From the NCBI GenBank assembly GCA_003008705.1, contig PDUO01000044.1, positions 64,004 through 128,003 on the forward strand: DNA of 64,000 nucleotides, given 5' to 3'. Positions within the stretch are counted from its first letter, which is position 1; each line of letters opens with the position of its first letter. Source of the stretch: Pezicula radicicola (Eukaryota > Ascomycota > Leotiomycetes > Helotiales > Dermateaceae). The notes below the pieces were generated by a model that was not told the origin of the DNA, did not search any database, and worked only from the letters and a program-made list of their open reading frames with translations. Shown piece by piece: positions 44,133-55,100 of this stretch. The position numbers and the translations under genes were made by a program.

Positions 44133-45570
44133 TTAAACTGCATTCATCTCCATCTCCGCTTTTCTAGCATCATCCGCTAGATCGCCAACCTTCTCTTCCA
44201 AGAAGCCATTGGCCTTGTCCAGATCACCGACCACAGCCTCCAACTGAGCAACCAATCTCTCGATCTCGCTCTTTTGTTCGGCAATTGTGTTAGCCAATGT
44301 GGCATTCTGACTTTGAACGGTCTGTAACTTGGCATTCAATTGAGACTGTTGAGAAGCGAAAAGAGAAGAGAGGTGTGCTGAAGCAATAGCGGGGGCTGGA
44401 AGGAGATGAGGTGGGGTGGGAGGTGCGTCGTCTTCGGTCGAGGTGGAGCGCGACTTGCGTCGTTTGGCGTCGGCGATGAGATCCTCGAGGGAGTTGAGAT
44501 TGGCGATTACATGGCGCTCTTGGATGATAGTCTCAAATTCATTCTGGTTGAACGAGTTAGTCTCCAAATTTCACTCCTCTCTGACATGTCTGCCAACGTA
44601 CCTTTGCAAATCGGTCCAAACGCTCCGTCAAATCCTTGTGAATAGACTTCAGTTGTTCTGGCGCATTCTCCGCAATCATTGGGAAACAAGCAGCGAAGTT
44701 ATCGTAGGTAATTGCGCGGAGAGTATGGGAGAGAGTGCTGTCGTACAGAGCTTTGAATGCTGTGGCACGAGGACCGGGAGTGAGGGCTATTGGTGCGCGT
44801 GGTGGTGGGCTGGGAGAGGCTTCGTTGCGCGCCGATGCACCACCTGTTTGTTCTTGCATAACATCAATTTGATCGCCATCCTCTATCTCCCGCTGTTTAT
44901 TAGTGATTGATTAGTGTCGGTCTTTGAAAGGGAGGGTGTAAAGGTCAATGCGACAGTATAAATAGAGATGGACTTACATCTTGTGGAGTGTTCTCATCAA
45001 GGAGCCGCTCACCCTCAAAAAGAAATCGCACCGAATCCCGAGACTTGCCCGTCCGACTGCAGTAGGCATCGAAGATCTTCTTGAACTTGGTGTGTGGCTT
45101 GACCTTGAAAAATACCTCGTTCTGGTTCTCTACGACCTTGATATTCATATGGACGGGCTCTGCCTTGGATTGCTCTCCTGATGCAGCCGGTGAAGCATTC
45201 TCATCTCCTGCGCTGCCGCCTTGTTGTTCCTGGTATACCTCGATAATATTATTATCCTCCATATCCATCTGTACGTCACCAATTGATCAGTTTCCGGGTC
45301 ACGAGCAAAGGTCGCGCAAGGGAAACCTACATCGGTAGACGTGGTATCATCTAGCAATCTCTGGCCATCGAAGAAAAAGCGGCATGTGCTTTTCTCCTCC
45401 CCAGTGCGAGCGCAGAATGCATTGAATATCTCCTCGAATTTGGTGTGAGGCTTGACCTCGAAGAAGACCTTGTTGTTGTTATCGCGAACTTGGATGTTCA
45501 GGTGAACAAGCTCATCATTGGGAGGTGCATGTTCAGCAGCGTTGCCGGAGTCGGTCTCGTTGTCGAACAT
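44133..45570 (-). CDS. tandem SUMO-SUMO-Nnf1 fusion protein
   Basis: Exons 45570-45331, 45268-44978, 44892-44602 and 44543-44133 join in phase 0 to 410 residues. Residues 21-98 form a SUMO fold (VHLNIQVRD, VFFEVKPHTKFEEIF, RFFFDGQRLL, IIEVYQEQQGG). Residues 118-195 form a second one (VHMNIKVVENQNEVFFKVK, VRFLFEGERLL, DGDQIDVMQEQTGG). Residues 219-405 are Nnf1, a MIND/Mis12-complex kinetochore subunit (RATAFKALYDSTLSHTL, ITYDNFAACFP, then EFETIIQERHVIANLNSLE and a C-terminal coiled coil). Both di-glycines are kept, followed by Ser and Ala, so SUMO protease could release the parts. Introns 1 and 2 fall at the same domain position, implying duplication. Exon 3 spans the SUMO/Nnf1 junction without a break. 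An internal start at Met189 is the main alternative. Confidence 0.85.
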
Positions 45571-46192
45571 GTTATTGAATTAATTCGTGAGATTGCAGAG
45601 TTCAAAAGATCAACAAAGGTTTAGGTGGTCAGGTCAATGGTGGCGAGAGGTGATGAAGGTGGGGAAGCAGTGTTGATGAAAATCGCGACTTCCAGGGACG
45701 CGACGGCACGTGTTCGTTTAGCTCTCTCGGCTCTCCTGAGCATTTTGGAGCGAAAGGGGGGCGGAGCCGGGAGCCGTGTTGAAAGGGCTAATTATCAAAA
45801 TATTAGGTAGTAGAATAGCTACCTTATACCAATTAATGCTATTTACTAGGTAACATGTTAGGCGGTTTGCAATGTGCTCTTGACTAATACTTTGGCACAA
45901 CTATAAGGCACCTCTGTTACAATGATCCAATAAACAATTTCGTTTCATACTATACTTTCTATGCAAAAGCAACACATAAACCCTTTCATTATCAGCAAGC
46001 AACGCTTTGCCATTCATCATTCATCGCCAATACTTGGCACAAAATCCCAAAATGTACTCATTATTGTACAGATCCAACATGCAAATGAGCTACAAGAAGC
46101 CTAATAAAGCCAAAACTCCCGCTCATCAATGCCAAAGATGCAACCATATCATTGGGCCACCCGAGCCCTTCGTATTTCATCGATCTGTCGAA
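45571..46192. other. intergenic, SUMO-Nnf1 promoter side
   Basis: This 620 bp stretch is the upstream region of SUMO-Nnf1 and the 3' region of the b561 gene. The forward frames at 45625-45810 and 46007-46318 have no domain content. Confidence 0.4.
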
Positions 46193-48697
46193 CTAAGTAA
46201 AATCGACTGTCGAAGCCTGTTGCCTTTGATTCCTCTCTTGCCGTCTCCTCTTTCTCCTAGCCGCGGCGTCTTCCTGTCCATCACCTCCAGGAGTAATACC
46301 ACTGGGAGTAATCTCTGACCAGGTCCCATGAGATCCAGGGCTTTCACCTCCAGACGTAGCGGTAGCCGGTCTTCCCGAGTAGTATGCTGAGTCTTTGGGT
46401 CTTTTTCCGGCAGCGTAGGGAGGGTCAGGTGGCGAGAGAGGCTCCATAACAGAGGGTGGAGGAACTACTGATCCCTCCCCACGTGCTTCTGCTACTTTCT
46501 CGGCAGCAATTTCGTCCGCTCTTCTCTTTGAAGTATCTCTCCTGTATCGTCGAGCAGCCCCCCTGCTCGCACCAGTATCTGTTCCACTTAGACTGCTCAT
46601 GGAATCAGCTCGATTGCCTCTCCTTCTCTGTCCTCTCCGCGATTCTCGTTCTGCTGCAGCCTCTTCCTGCGTCAAGCGTCGTAAAGTCACATTCCTATCC
46701 TTGTCTCCATGAACCTTCACCTTGACGCTTACAGGTGGACTGGCAAGGTTACTGCCATGTTGAGATTGTGAGCGCTCTCGTCGTCGTCGTTCAGATTCGG
46801 CAGCTGCCAGACCGGATGCTGCTGCTGCCGCGGCGGCTGCTTCTCCTTCGGCTCTACGTCTTGAAGAGCGACGTCGATGTACACCACCTCCAGGAGAGAC
46901 ATATTCACTTTCAGAATCTTGGTGCAAGATACCGTGAGGATCAGGTGGAGCTGCAGGCATAGCAACGGGCTCACTAAGTGGAGCTCCAATAGGAACAGGA
47001 ACAGCTGGTACGGAAGATGGAGCAGGTCGGATAGGATTATCCAGGATCGACGACAGTTCAGATGACTCAACTGTATCCGTTGGTCTTCTGTATCGTCGTC
47101 CCGCTGGATGGCCATCTCCCGTCAGTCTGTTTCCGTGAGTTCCTTGTCTGGCCAATCTCTCCTCTTCTATCCGACGGTCTTCCTCCGCATCTAGTCTTCT
47201 CTGTTCTTTGGCATCTCGGCGGTCCTTCATTTTCTTTGCTAGCCATCCCAAACCAAGGCCAGCAAGGAGTCCATTCCGTGCTGCGTGGGTTTCTTGTGGT
47301 CGTCTTGAAGGGCTCGTATACTCAGTCGAGTAATACTCAGAGTCAAAGCTATCCACCCGACTACGTCCATGAGCTCTAAGTGGTCTTGGTGTGACTGGTC
47401 TCGTTTCAGCTGCACTGATAGCAGTCGAGGCTTCAGGTGGATTTCCCGGGCCAGGGCGTCTTCCTTCTTCCAAGCGAGAGCTCTCATAGCTGATTTCCGT
47501 GTCAGTAGGCCTTCTTCGGTTGGGCCTCTTGCTAGGTGTATCAGGGGCAACCGAAGAGTATTCAGTGCCCTCTTGCTCTTCCTTCCTCCGTTGTCTTCCA
47601 TCATACCAGCTCTTAGCTAAAGCGCCAGCACCGAGAACCGCAGCTCCTTTTAGGATTTTATCCATAATTCCACCACTTGGTTTCCGCTGTTCATGCTTCT
47701 CCTCCTCTATGAAACTTCCAGAATCACGTCTCGACCTCGAACCACGTCTTGAACCATGTCTTGAGGGGACAACTTCTTCCACCCTTGTCTGGCTCCTGCT
47801 GCGACTTCTGCGTCGATTTCTTCCCAGGAGCGCAGAAAGTGCAGCTCCTGCTGCAAGAGGAGCAGCAATTGACCCAAGTCGGCTTCTCCCAGTCCGCTCG
47901 GTAATTACTGTCTCTCCATGGTGACTGTCTTCTCTCATAAGTCCTCCAATCGGCGCGGTTGCCCTATACGATAGGATGAAGTACAAAGTCAAGAGGAAAG
48001 CCATCCAAAGCGCATAAAGAATGAACAAGTACTTTGGCGAGCCGTATAAAGTGAGACCGAGAGGAACCTGCGCAATCCCCAGCAACGCAGTCGCCCGTCC
48101 CAACCATTGGTGCAGGACCAATTTCACAGGCAACTTACGAATGATCTTCCCCTTCTCCCTTCGATGAATCCATCCTCCTCCAATAGCTTGTACCAATACA
48201 AGCACGTATATTGCCATCCCAATGCCATGATGTGGATTTGTGAAACTCCGTTTAGCCCCAACTGCATTATATCCCAGTACAAAGACCACCGTCGTCAATG
48301 CCACCGTAAATATCTGTAGATATATATGCCATCGGAGTGCCCATCGCGGACTTCGACCGTAAAATCTTGCTGTCATGATCGCTGCCGGTACAATAAAGAG
48401 GAACGTCATAGCAGCAAGAACGCCATGCGCGACTATCAAACTTTTGTAGCCGGCCAAAGTTGCGAACCGATTTCCCATTCCTATTTTGCCATGTTAGTTT
48501 AGCTCCTAGAGTTACATTCTACGGTGCGGGCCAAGCTTACCATTGTATCGCATGGTGTCGAAGTTTAAGCCCATGAGGTTAGGAAGAAGGAAGTCATTCT
48601 TCGTCGAGTCCCAGGTCCCATCGCCAACATAGAGAGTGTTGGAAGTGTATGTTGCACTCCCCGCCGGTGTGAGGGTGTCTATTGATGCTGGTGCCAT
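46193..48697 (-). CDS. cytochrome b561-domain membrane protein with long disordered Arg/Ser tail
   Basis: Exons 48697-48541 and 48480-46193 encode 814 residues. A short N-terminus (about 55 residues) is followed by five to six helices at about residues 60-245. These contain the b561-type heme histidines in AHGVLAAMTFLF, RWHIYLQIF, NPHHGIGMAIY and VLHQWLGRATALLG. The remaining 550 residues are disordered, extremely rich in Arg, Ser, Glu and Pro, with short repeats of RRR, and are probably cytoplasmic. Membrane b561 proteins pass electrons across membranes, often from ascorbate or a partner domain. This one lacks the DOMON domain often paired with it. The fungal b561 proteins with long basic tails have no described role that I can cite. 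Confidence 0.78.
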
Positions 48698-49995
48698 TAC
48701 GACGGCTTGGCCGCCGGCTGGCAGCCTTCAGTGGAGTGACGCTGATGTTGCGAGCCGTGAATAGTCGTACCTTATCGGAAGGAATGCGAGGATATGGTGG
48801 TAAGAATGAAGCCTTCCACAGCTAGATGATAGTTCTCGCTGTTGAAAAACGTGGTTCTCGTAGGAATGTAGCTACCTCTCTCTCTCTCTCTCAGCTCCCC
48901 GCTCTACACCTATCGATAGGTAGTATCTTATCTCGAGTAAACAAGCGATAAGAATTTGCGAGGTCGAAGAATGAAGTTTATGAATATGTCGGAATGGGTA
49001 CAGAGATTGGGATTGGATTGTATTGTATTGTATCCAAGTCAAGTACAATGATGCTTTTTTCTTGATCTTTGGCTGGGCATGCGCAGAGTGGTAAAGCTCA
49101 TCCTTGCATGGGGCCTCGTGTGTTGTTGGCTAGCGTTGGCTCAGCGACAGCCAATCCGGCGGAGATCTTTTGACGACAACGGTCCGCCTCGCTGCACCAA
49201 TACAAAATACACCAATGCTGCTGCACCTCAAAAACTTTTCAGCCTCATCATATTACTGTATCAACAACTCACCAACTCCACCATCCCCACCATTGCAGTC
49301 TTCTTTCTATTTCCTTAAGCTGCTCTTTATCCCATTTTTGTCTTGATTCTTGCTCGTACATGAAAGAAAGCCTCATTTTCTTGCCTCGGAGGTACCAAAG
49401 TACACGGCGTCGTACGTAACTACTTCGTACCTAAGGTACATGGACGAAGGTTTCGTGATGCCCCGCCACAAACTCACACCCAATGACCTGGTTCACAACG
49501 CAATCAACCAATCCGGGCCAAAACACACCGACTTTTCTTCTCCTTCTATGCTTTCCGCGAGTCCACTTTGATCTTCTTCTAGTCTATTGTTTCTGTGTAC
49601 AGCATCGTCATTCTTAGAAATGATTCTGAGTAGAATCTGACTGGGTAGTCAATCTCTCTCTCCTTGGCACTCTCGTACTCTTGCCTGCCCTGCTTCGCTT
49701 GGAATTTTAGTTTTGGTGTTGAGATGTCCAAGTTGGTGGCTAAGGATGATCATGGATTGTGATCAACCTGCATTGTCTTATATTGTTACATAAGGTGTCA
49801 TCACCATATTTCCTATTGTAGGTGAAAGGTGTGATGATACTGGTATGTAAGGCTTAGCAGCCTCGCATATAACGGGCGCACTGCCTGCATGGCCGCGCCG
49901 CCTCATTGCAGCTGCCTCAACGGCGTGCTCGAAGACTTGTCCTCAAGGAACAAAGACAAGCAAGGCAAGAAGTACGCAACTAAGCTAAATCAGCC
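48698..49995. other. intergenic region with simple repeats
   Basis: This 1.3 kb stretch holds a (CT)8 microsatellite at about 48876-48892 and a short TTGTA repeat near 49018-49032, plus pyrimidine-rich tracts. No supported gene is seen. The frames at 49079-49318 and 49350-49571 look random. Confidence 0.4.
48876..48892. repeat. (CT)n microsatellite
   Basis: An uninterrupted run of CT dinucleotides lies in the 5' region of the b561 gene. Pyrimidine tracts of this kind are common near fungal transcription starts. Confidence 0.8.
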
Positions 49996-51087
49996 ATGGA
50001 TTGCTTATCATGTCCATCATTCTCATACTCACGACTAAAAGCGAGAGCAAAGCGCAAGTTCTCTGCTCCACCCAAGCCACAGACACCCACACCCTCTTCT
50101 GTGTCATCCCCGTCAGCCTTCTTCGACCTCCTCCACTATGACATCCGCAAACTCATCTACGAGCAACTTCTCGCTGTCACCTCCAAATCGACATTGCATA
50201 TATCGTCTTGCTATCTTAGCGGTCACCAAAAGCTTGTAGCTGTACCATGTTTCGGTATTTGCACAAGGTGTCAAAAACCACCTCATCGCGGAGACTGCTA
50301 TGAAGCGCTCGAAGAAGAACCCCCCGGGGTTCCAAAAAGCCACTACCGAGACTTCACGCATTCTTGTCTATTCAGGATGCAATGGGAGAGAGGAAACGAG
50401 CCACGGAATGTTCTTGGGATATCGGGTGCTTTGTTGAGTTGTCGACAAATGCATTCCGAGATTATGTCTCTGATATACACTAACTTCAGCTTCGGCATTA
50501 CCTACCTTCATACACTGAACCGATTTGTCAACATTTCTTCGCCTTCAACTTTGAATAGTATTCAACATCTCCAGCTGAAATGGGACATGAGCATCTACAT
50601 CTGGCCAGACCGCGGCAACGCACGCGTCGACACGCTACTATTCCCCAATCGCACCTTTTTACGTAAATGCCGTTTATCACCTGAAGATGTTATCCTGGAG
50701 GTCAAGAAACCGCTGGCTCTACAGCAATGGGAAGCGGCTTGGAGGAAGATAGCGCAAATGGCTGCGTTGAGAACGGTTGAAGTCATGATTAGTTGGGAGG
50801 ATCACTACGCTCATGATGCTCATGTTACATTAGCAGAGCGGAAGATGTTTGAGGCGCTATTGGGAATCGGACAAGAAATTGGATGTGAAACGAACGAGTC
50901 TTGGGCTGATGGAACGGTTGTTAGTGTGGAGAAGGGGGACGTGATGGGTTGGATGTACACCTGGCCGTCCTCGATATTCATATTAAGTCGCCAGTCGGTT
51001 CTTTCCAGGTCGGATCCAGCCTTGACTAGTATAAAGCAGTATTACGAGAGATGGTATTGTGCTGAGCATAGGGATGGAGGGGATTAG
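49996..51087 (+). CDS. DUF7730 / F-box-like fold protein
   Basis: This single-exon gene of 363 residues starts with a low-complexity Ser/Pro-rich segment. The conserved opening of the DUF7730 family follows at about residues 43-60 (FFDLLHYDIRKLIYEQLL), resembling a degenerate F-box. Then come the block LLSCRQMHSEIMSLIYTNFSFGI and the strand SIQHLQLKW, characteristic of this fungal family. Several Cys (CFGICTRCQ...GDC) lie in the insertion at residues 88-102 and could bind a metal. Such proteins are expanded in ascomycetes and are of unknown function; a role in ubiquitin-ligase-like adaptor complexes is only an analogy. Its frame is intact and its codon use normal. Confidence 0.78.
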   Translation: MDCLSCPSFSYSRLKARAKRKFSAPPKPQTPTPSSVSSPSAFFDLLHYDIRKLIYEQLLAVTSKSTLHISSCYLSGHQKLVAVPCFGICTRCQKPPHRGDCYEALEEEPPGVPKSHYRDFTHSCLFRMQWERGNEPRNVLGISGALLSCRQMHSEIMSLIYTNFSFGITYLHTLNRFVNISSPSTLNSIQHLQLKWDMSIYIWPDRGNARVDTLLFPNRTFLRKCRLSPEDVILEVKKPLALQQWEAAWRKIAQMAALRTVEVMISWEDHYAHDAHVTLAERKMFEALLGIGQEIGCETNESWADGTVVSVEKGDVMGWMYTWPSSIFILSRQSVLSRSDPALTSIKQYYERWYCAEHRDGGD

Positions 51088-52188
51088 TGCCCTGGAGTCA
51101 ATTTAGCGAATTCGTCCACTTAGTAGGTAGTACTACGTAAACGTTTCTTTACGGAGCCTTTTCAAAGAACTTTACTAATATTCTAACAATCCTTAGGCGT
51201 CAAGTATGAATACATTTTGAAAGCTTCAAGCTTTTGTACAAATTTTAGTTAACCATCTGTATTATAACAATACCATCCCGATCAATTTAAAACCATTCAT
51301 CACAGTCAAATTCGAAAAAGGAAGAGAAAAAGAAAGAAACAATATGTATTTCATAAACAAAGCTAGTGATTCTAGTCTCTCCCCTAGCAATATCCGCACA
51401 CACTCTATTACAATAGATAGCATGACTCTAGTAGTGCTTTTGTTTGTCATCCTACCCGTCTTTCTCCTCAACAGTATTACAAAGCATGAAAACCGTAGTC
51501 TTAAAGTTAAAGTCACTATGTGCATTGTAGTTTTACTTACATTTATACTTGCTTTCTCGACCTTTTTAACCTTGTCTACACGAGCTAGGTGCTATGAAAT
51601 ATCTAGTGCTACTACTAGGTAAGTTTATAATTGTCTCCTATAACATTTGGATTTAGACCTATAACTTATTAATCCCATACAGATACTGAGCTTGTTCTGT
51701 TTTTTTTCTATGATTACTCTATAGGCAGGGTATCATGTTGCTATATACTTAACAACTCAATTACTTAACCCATTCGATACCTAAGTTCTACTTGTAAAGG
51801 GATTTCGCGTATAAGATAAGGATTAGCTGATTGTTGGGTGAAAAGGCACCACCTTCCTATTAAAGACATAAAAGAGTGTTGGATGTTGGATCGACAACAA
51901 CAGTGCTTAGAATAGATTCATAGAGGTCAATAAGGGTTCGTTACCAGTACCATTGGTTCTCTTGGGGAAATGTAGGTCAGTTCCGAGGAGGTTAGCGCTC
52001 GTAACACAGCTAAATACTGTGCATATTGCAACCCTGAAACAATATTCTGATGTCCCTTCTTATCTCCTCGTATTATTATAGTCTCCTATACTAACGGTGT
52101 ACCATAGAACTCTCAAGAACCCATCTTTCAGCGTTCAAATCTTTACCGTCAGTCATCGCCATCAGAATTTCCAGAGAACTATTGAACT
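51088..52188. other. intergenic region with DUF6594 relic
   Basis: This 1.1 kb stretch contains the DUF6594 C-terminal relic at 51419-51625 and AT-rich sequence. The last 100 bp are the putative ABC transporter promoter. Confidence 0.4.
51419..51625 (+). pseudogene. DUF6594 C-terminal membrane-segment relic
   Basis: The frame reads SMTLVVLLFVILPVFLL, a polar stretch, then VTMCIVVLLTFILAFSTFLT followed by STRARCYEISSATTR. The latter matches the DUF6594 C-terminal signature in which a helix is followed by [TS]-x-A-[RK]-R-x-E-I-x-x-A-T-A-x-Y-A-A. A GTAAGT intron after TTR leads to sequence reading Y-stop, so the final helix is broken. No N-terminal half is seen upstream. It is likely a decayed gene tail. 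The start of a protein of the same family lies at 20-295. Confidence 0.5.
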
Positions 52189-55100
52189 ATGGAGGTAATC
52201 TCGTATAATGCCACCGAAATACATTTACCTAGGGATGTACATCAAATCAATACATGCTTTTACAATGGCGACAATACATTAGGGCCAACGATTTCTCACA
52301 ACTGTCGTTCTTTTGACTTCACATTACTTTTTGAACAAGCCTTTCTATCGCTTTTCCCTTCACTATGTCTCATCTTGCTATCGCCATTCCGAATACTCAC
52401 TATGTTTCCACGCGATGCAAAGACCTTATCGACTCCTTTACATGCCATCAAACTAGTCAGTAGAATCAGTCAGTATAGCTTTCATATCAGCAAGCTAATC
52501 AAATCATTACAGATTTTTGCATGTTCATATGCATTTTCTCAATTCGCGTTGGTAATCCTTTGGGCATTATTATCTTCCAATCGAACCAATATTACTATTC
52601 CAACTAGTGTCTTCTCCTTGACCGCATCAATATTCATATGCATTTTATCGGACCTCGAGCATAGAAAGTCTATTCGACCATCATCACTATTAAATCTATA
52701 CCTCTTCTTGACAATCTTCTTCGATGCTGTACAATTACGGACCCTATGGATGATCGACGGCTTATCACACATTGCAATTTTGTTCTCTATATCTTTGGGC
52801 TTGAAGCTAGTATTACTTGTTCTCGAGGCTTTTGAAAAGGGCTCTTTCTTAACTGCCCCTTATCAAGCTTATAGGAAGATCCCAGAGAGCCTTAGTAACA
52901 TTTACAATAGGAGTGTCTTCTGGTGGCTAAACCACTTGTTTTTGCTTGGATTCACGAATGTATTATCAATTGACCACTTATACGAACTAGATACCGATTT
53001 ACAGTCTCGGAAGCTCACTTCGAAAATCCAAAAGAGATGGAAGGAAGCCAACAAAGCTCGAAAGCATGCACTTGCAAGAAGTCTGGTGTCAACTCTTCAG
53101 TGGCCTATCCTGGCTCCGATTCTCCCGCGTCTTGCTCTTATTGGATTTAAATATTCCTAACTTTTCTTACTCAACTGTCTGTTCTCGTTCCTCAAAGGTG
53201 TCTCCAACGGTGACAAGAACGATGGGTATGGACTGATTGGTGCTACCGCAATTATTTATATTGGCCTCGCCGTAAGTACATTAATTGGAAACGAACTGCA
53301 TAGTACTAAAATATAACAGATTTCAAACGGAAGATACAAACATGTTGTTTATCGTAGTATCACTATGATAAGAGGAGCTCTAATTTCGCTGATTTATTCG
53401 AATTCACTTGGTGTAAAAATGACGACTGCGGTTGAAGGGCAAGCCAAACCCATCACTTTAATGAGCACCGATGTGGATGGGATCTGCAACTTATTTGATC
53501 GACTGCATGAGCTCTGGGCCTGTCCATTAGAGGTTATCATCGGGACATATCTCCTCGCAAGACAAGTAAGTTGGCATTGGCTGCATAATTCCAATCTTCT
53601 TAGCCGTTTCTTCAGTCGCTACAAACACATTCTGGGTTGGAAAGCACATGGGCCCGAAACGAAAAATCTGGAACCAAGCCATTGAACAAAGAATTGCGAT
53701 TATATCTTCGGCACTACAGGATATCAAAAGTGTTAAGATGCTTGGGCTTACTGACAGACTTCAATCTTTAATCCAGAGTCAACGTGTGCGTGAGCTTAAG
53801 AAGATGGGTGGCTTTCGTTGGTTTAGCATCTATATGAACTTAGTCGCCAGTATTACTTCAACATTCTCAACACCCTTTCTACTAATGATATATTCTTTAA
53901 TACACGACAGGTCTACCATTAATGCAGCGGCAGCTTATAATATTATGGCTTTGCTCGATCTAATGACCGGACCTTTGGCATCTCTTCTCGCTAGTATTCC
54001 AAGTCTAATGTCGTCCGTAGCCTGTTTCTCTCGAATCCAACAATACCTACTCTCTGATACTGTTTCGGATGACCGGATTATGGAGCAAGTACCGAACAGG
54101 ACTGGGTTGAGTGACGGTGATGTGGAACTACAGGCCATGGTACACACTCATCCGGAGAATTATTCCATGGCCATAATTCTTCGAGACTGGTCTCTTGGAT
54201 ACTCTGAAAGCAAAGCGGTGGTTCAAAATATCACAACGCAGATTCCAGCTGGCGTAATAACGATGCTAGTAGGACCTGTTGGATCAGGCAAAACCAGTTT
54301 TCTTCTAGGTTTGCTTAGCGAAATACGCAGCATCAATGGATTTGTTCGTATAGAATCCAACGACATTGGATATTGCCAGCAGTCTGCCTGGCTAACAAAT
54401 GATATCGTTAAGAATATCATCACAGGCCATATTACAACCGTTGGTGATCCAACTTGGTACGATACAGTTGTCAAAGCATGCTGCCTCGATATTGACATTG
54501 CTCAATTCCCAGATGGTCATGATACATTGATAGGCAGTCGAGGGTTAACACTAAGTGGAGGACAACGGCAAAGGATAGCTCTAGCCCGAGCAATCTATTC
54601 AAGAAAGCCGATTCTATTACTTGATGATATTTTTAGTGCCTTGGATGCGAAGACAGAACAATCTGTATTTGATCGGCTATTCTCAACAGAAAATGGCCTT
54701 CTTCGCAGGCTTGGAATCACGGTTGTTCTTGCGACACATGCAGGTACGTAAAAAGAACCCGTTTTCAGGCATAGACTAATTTCTTGCGTAGTTGCCCACT
54801 TGCACGCAGCTGATCATATAATTGCCCTCGGCCAAGGTGGAATACTCGTGGAAGAAGGGTCTTTTAAAGAACTTGTACAGCACAAGGGATACGTTCATTC
54901 ACTCGAAGTTGAAGAAAAGTCGAGACCAAAAGAAAATTCGAAAAAGGACCCAAATACATCTTTAAGCCCAGCAGAGAAACGTTCCATCTCATCCAAGAAA
55001 CTTGCTAATGATGCTCGCCGCGTGGGTGACTTCTCCGTGTACAAGTACTATTTTCAACAACTCGAATGGCGCCCTGTGGGGTTTCTTTTGCTCACACAAT

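Noticed and set aside
46456..47924. Forward and alternative-frame ORFs over the b561 tail
   Set aside because: They come from low-complexity Arg/Ser codons read in other frames, with no domain or start context.
48876..48892. Tandem CT run considered as CRISPR-like or tandem array
   Set aside because: It is a plain dinucleotide microsatellite in a eukaryotic genome; there are no spacers.
53565..53610. GTAAGT at 53572 as a real intron donor that would rescue the ABC transporter frame
   Set aside because: Every usable acceptor would delete the conserved IIPIFLAVSSVATNTFW segment or leave the wrong phase, so a frame break is the simpler reading.
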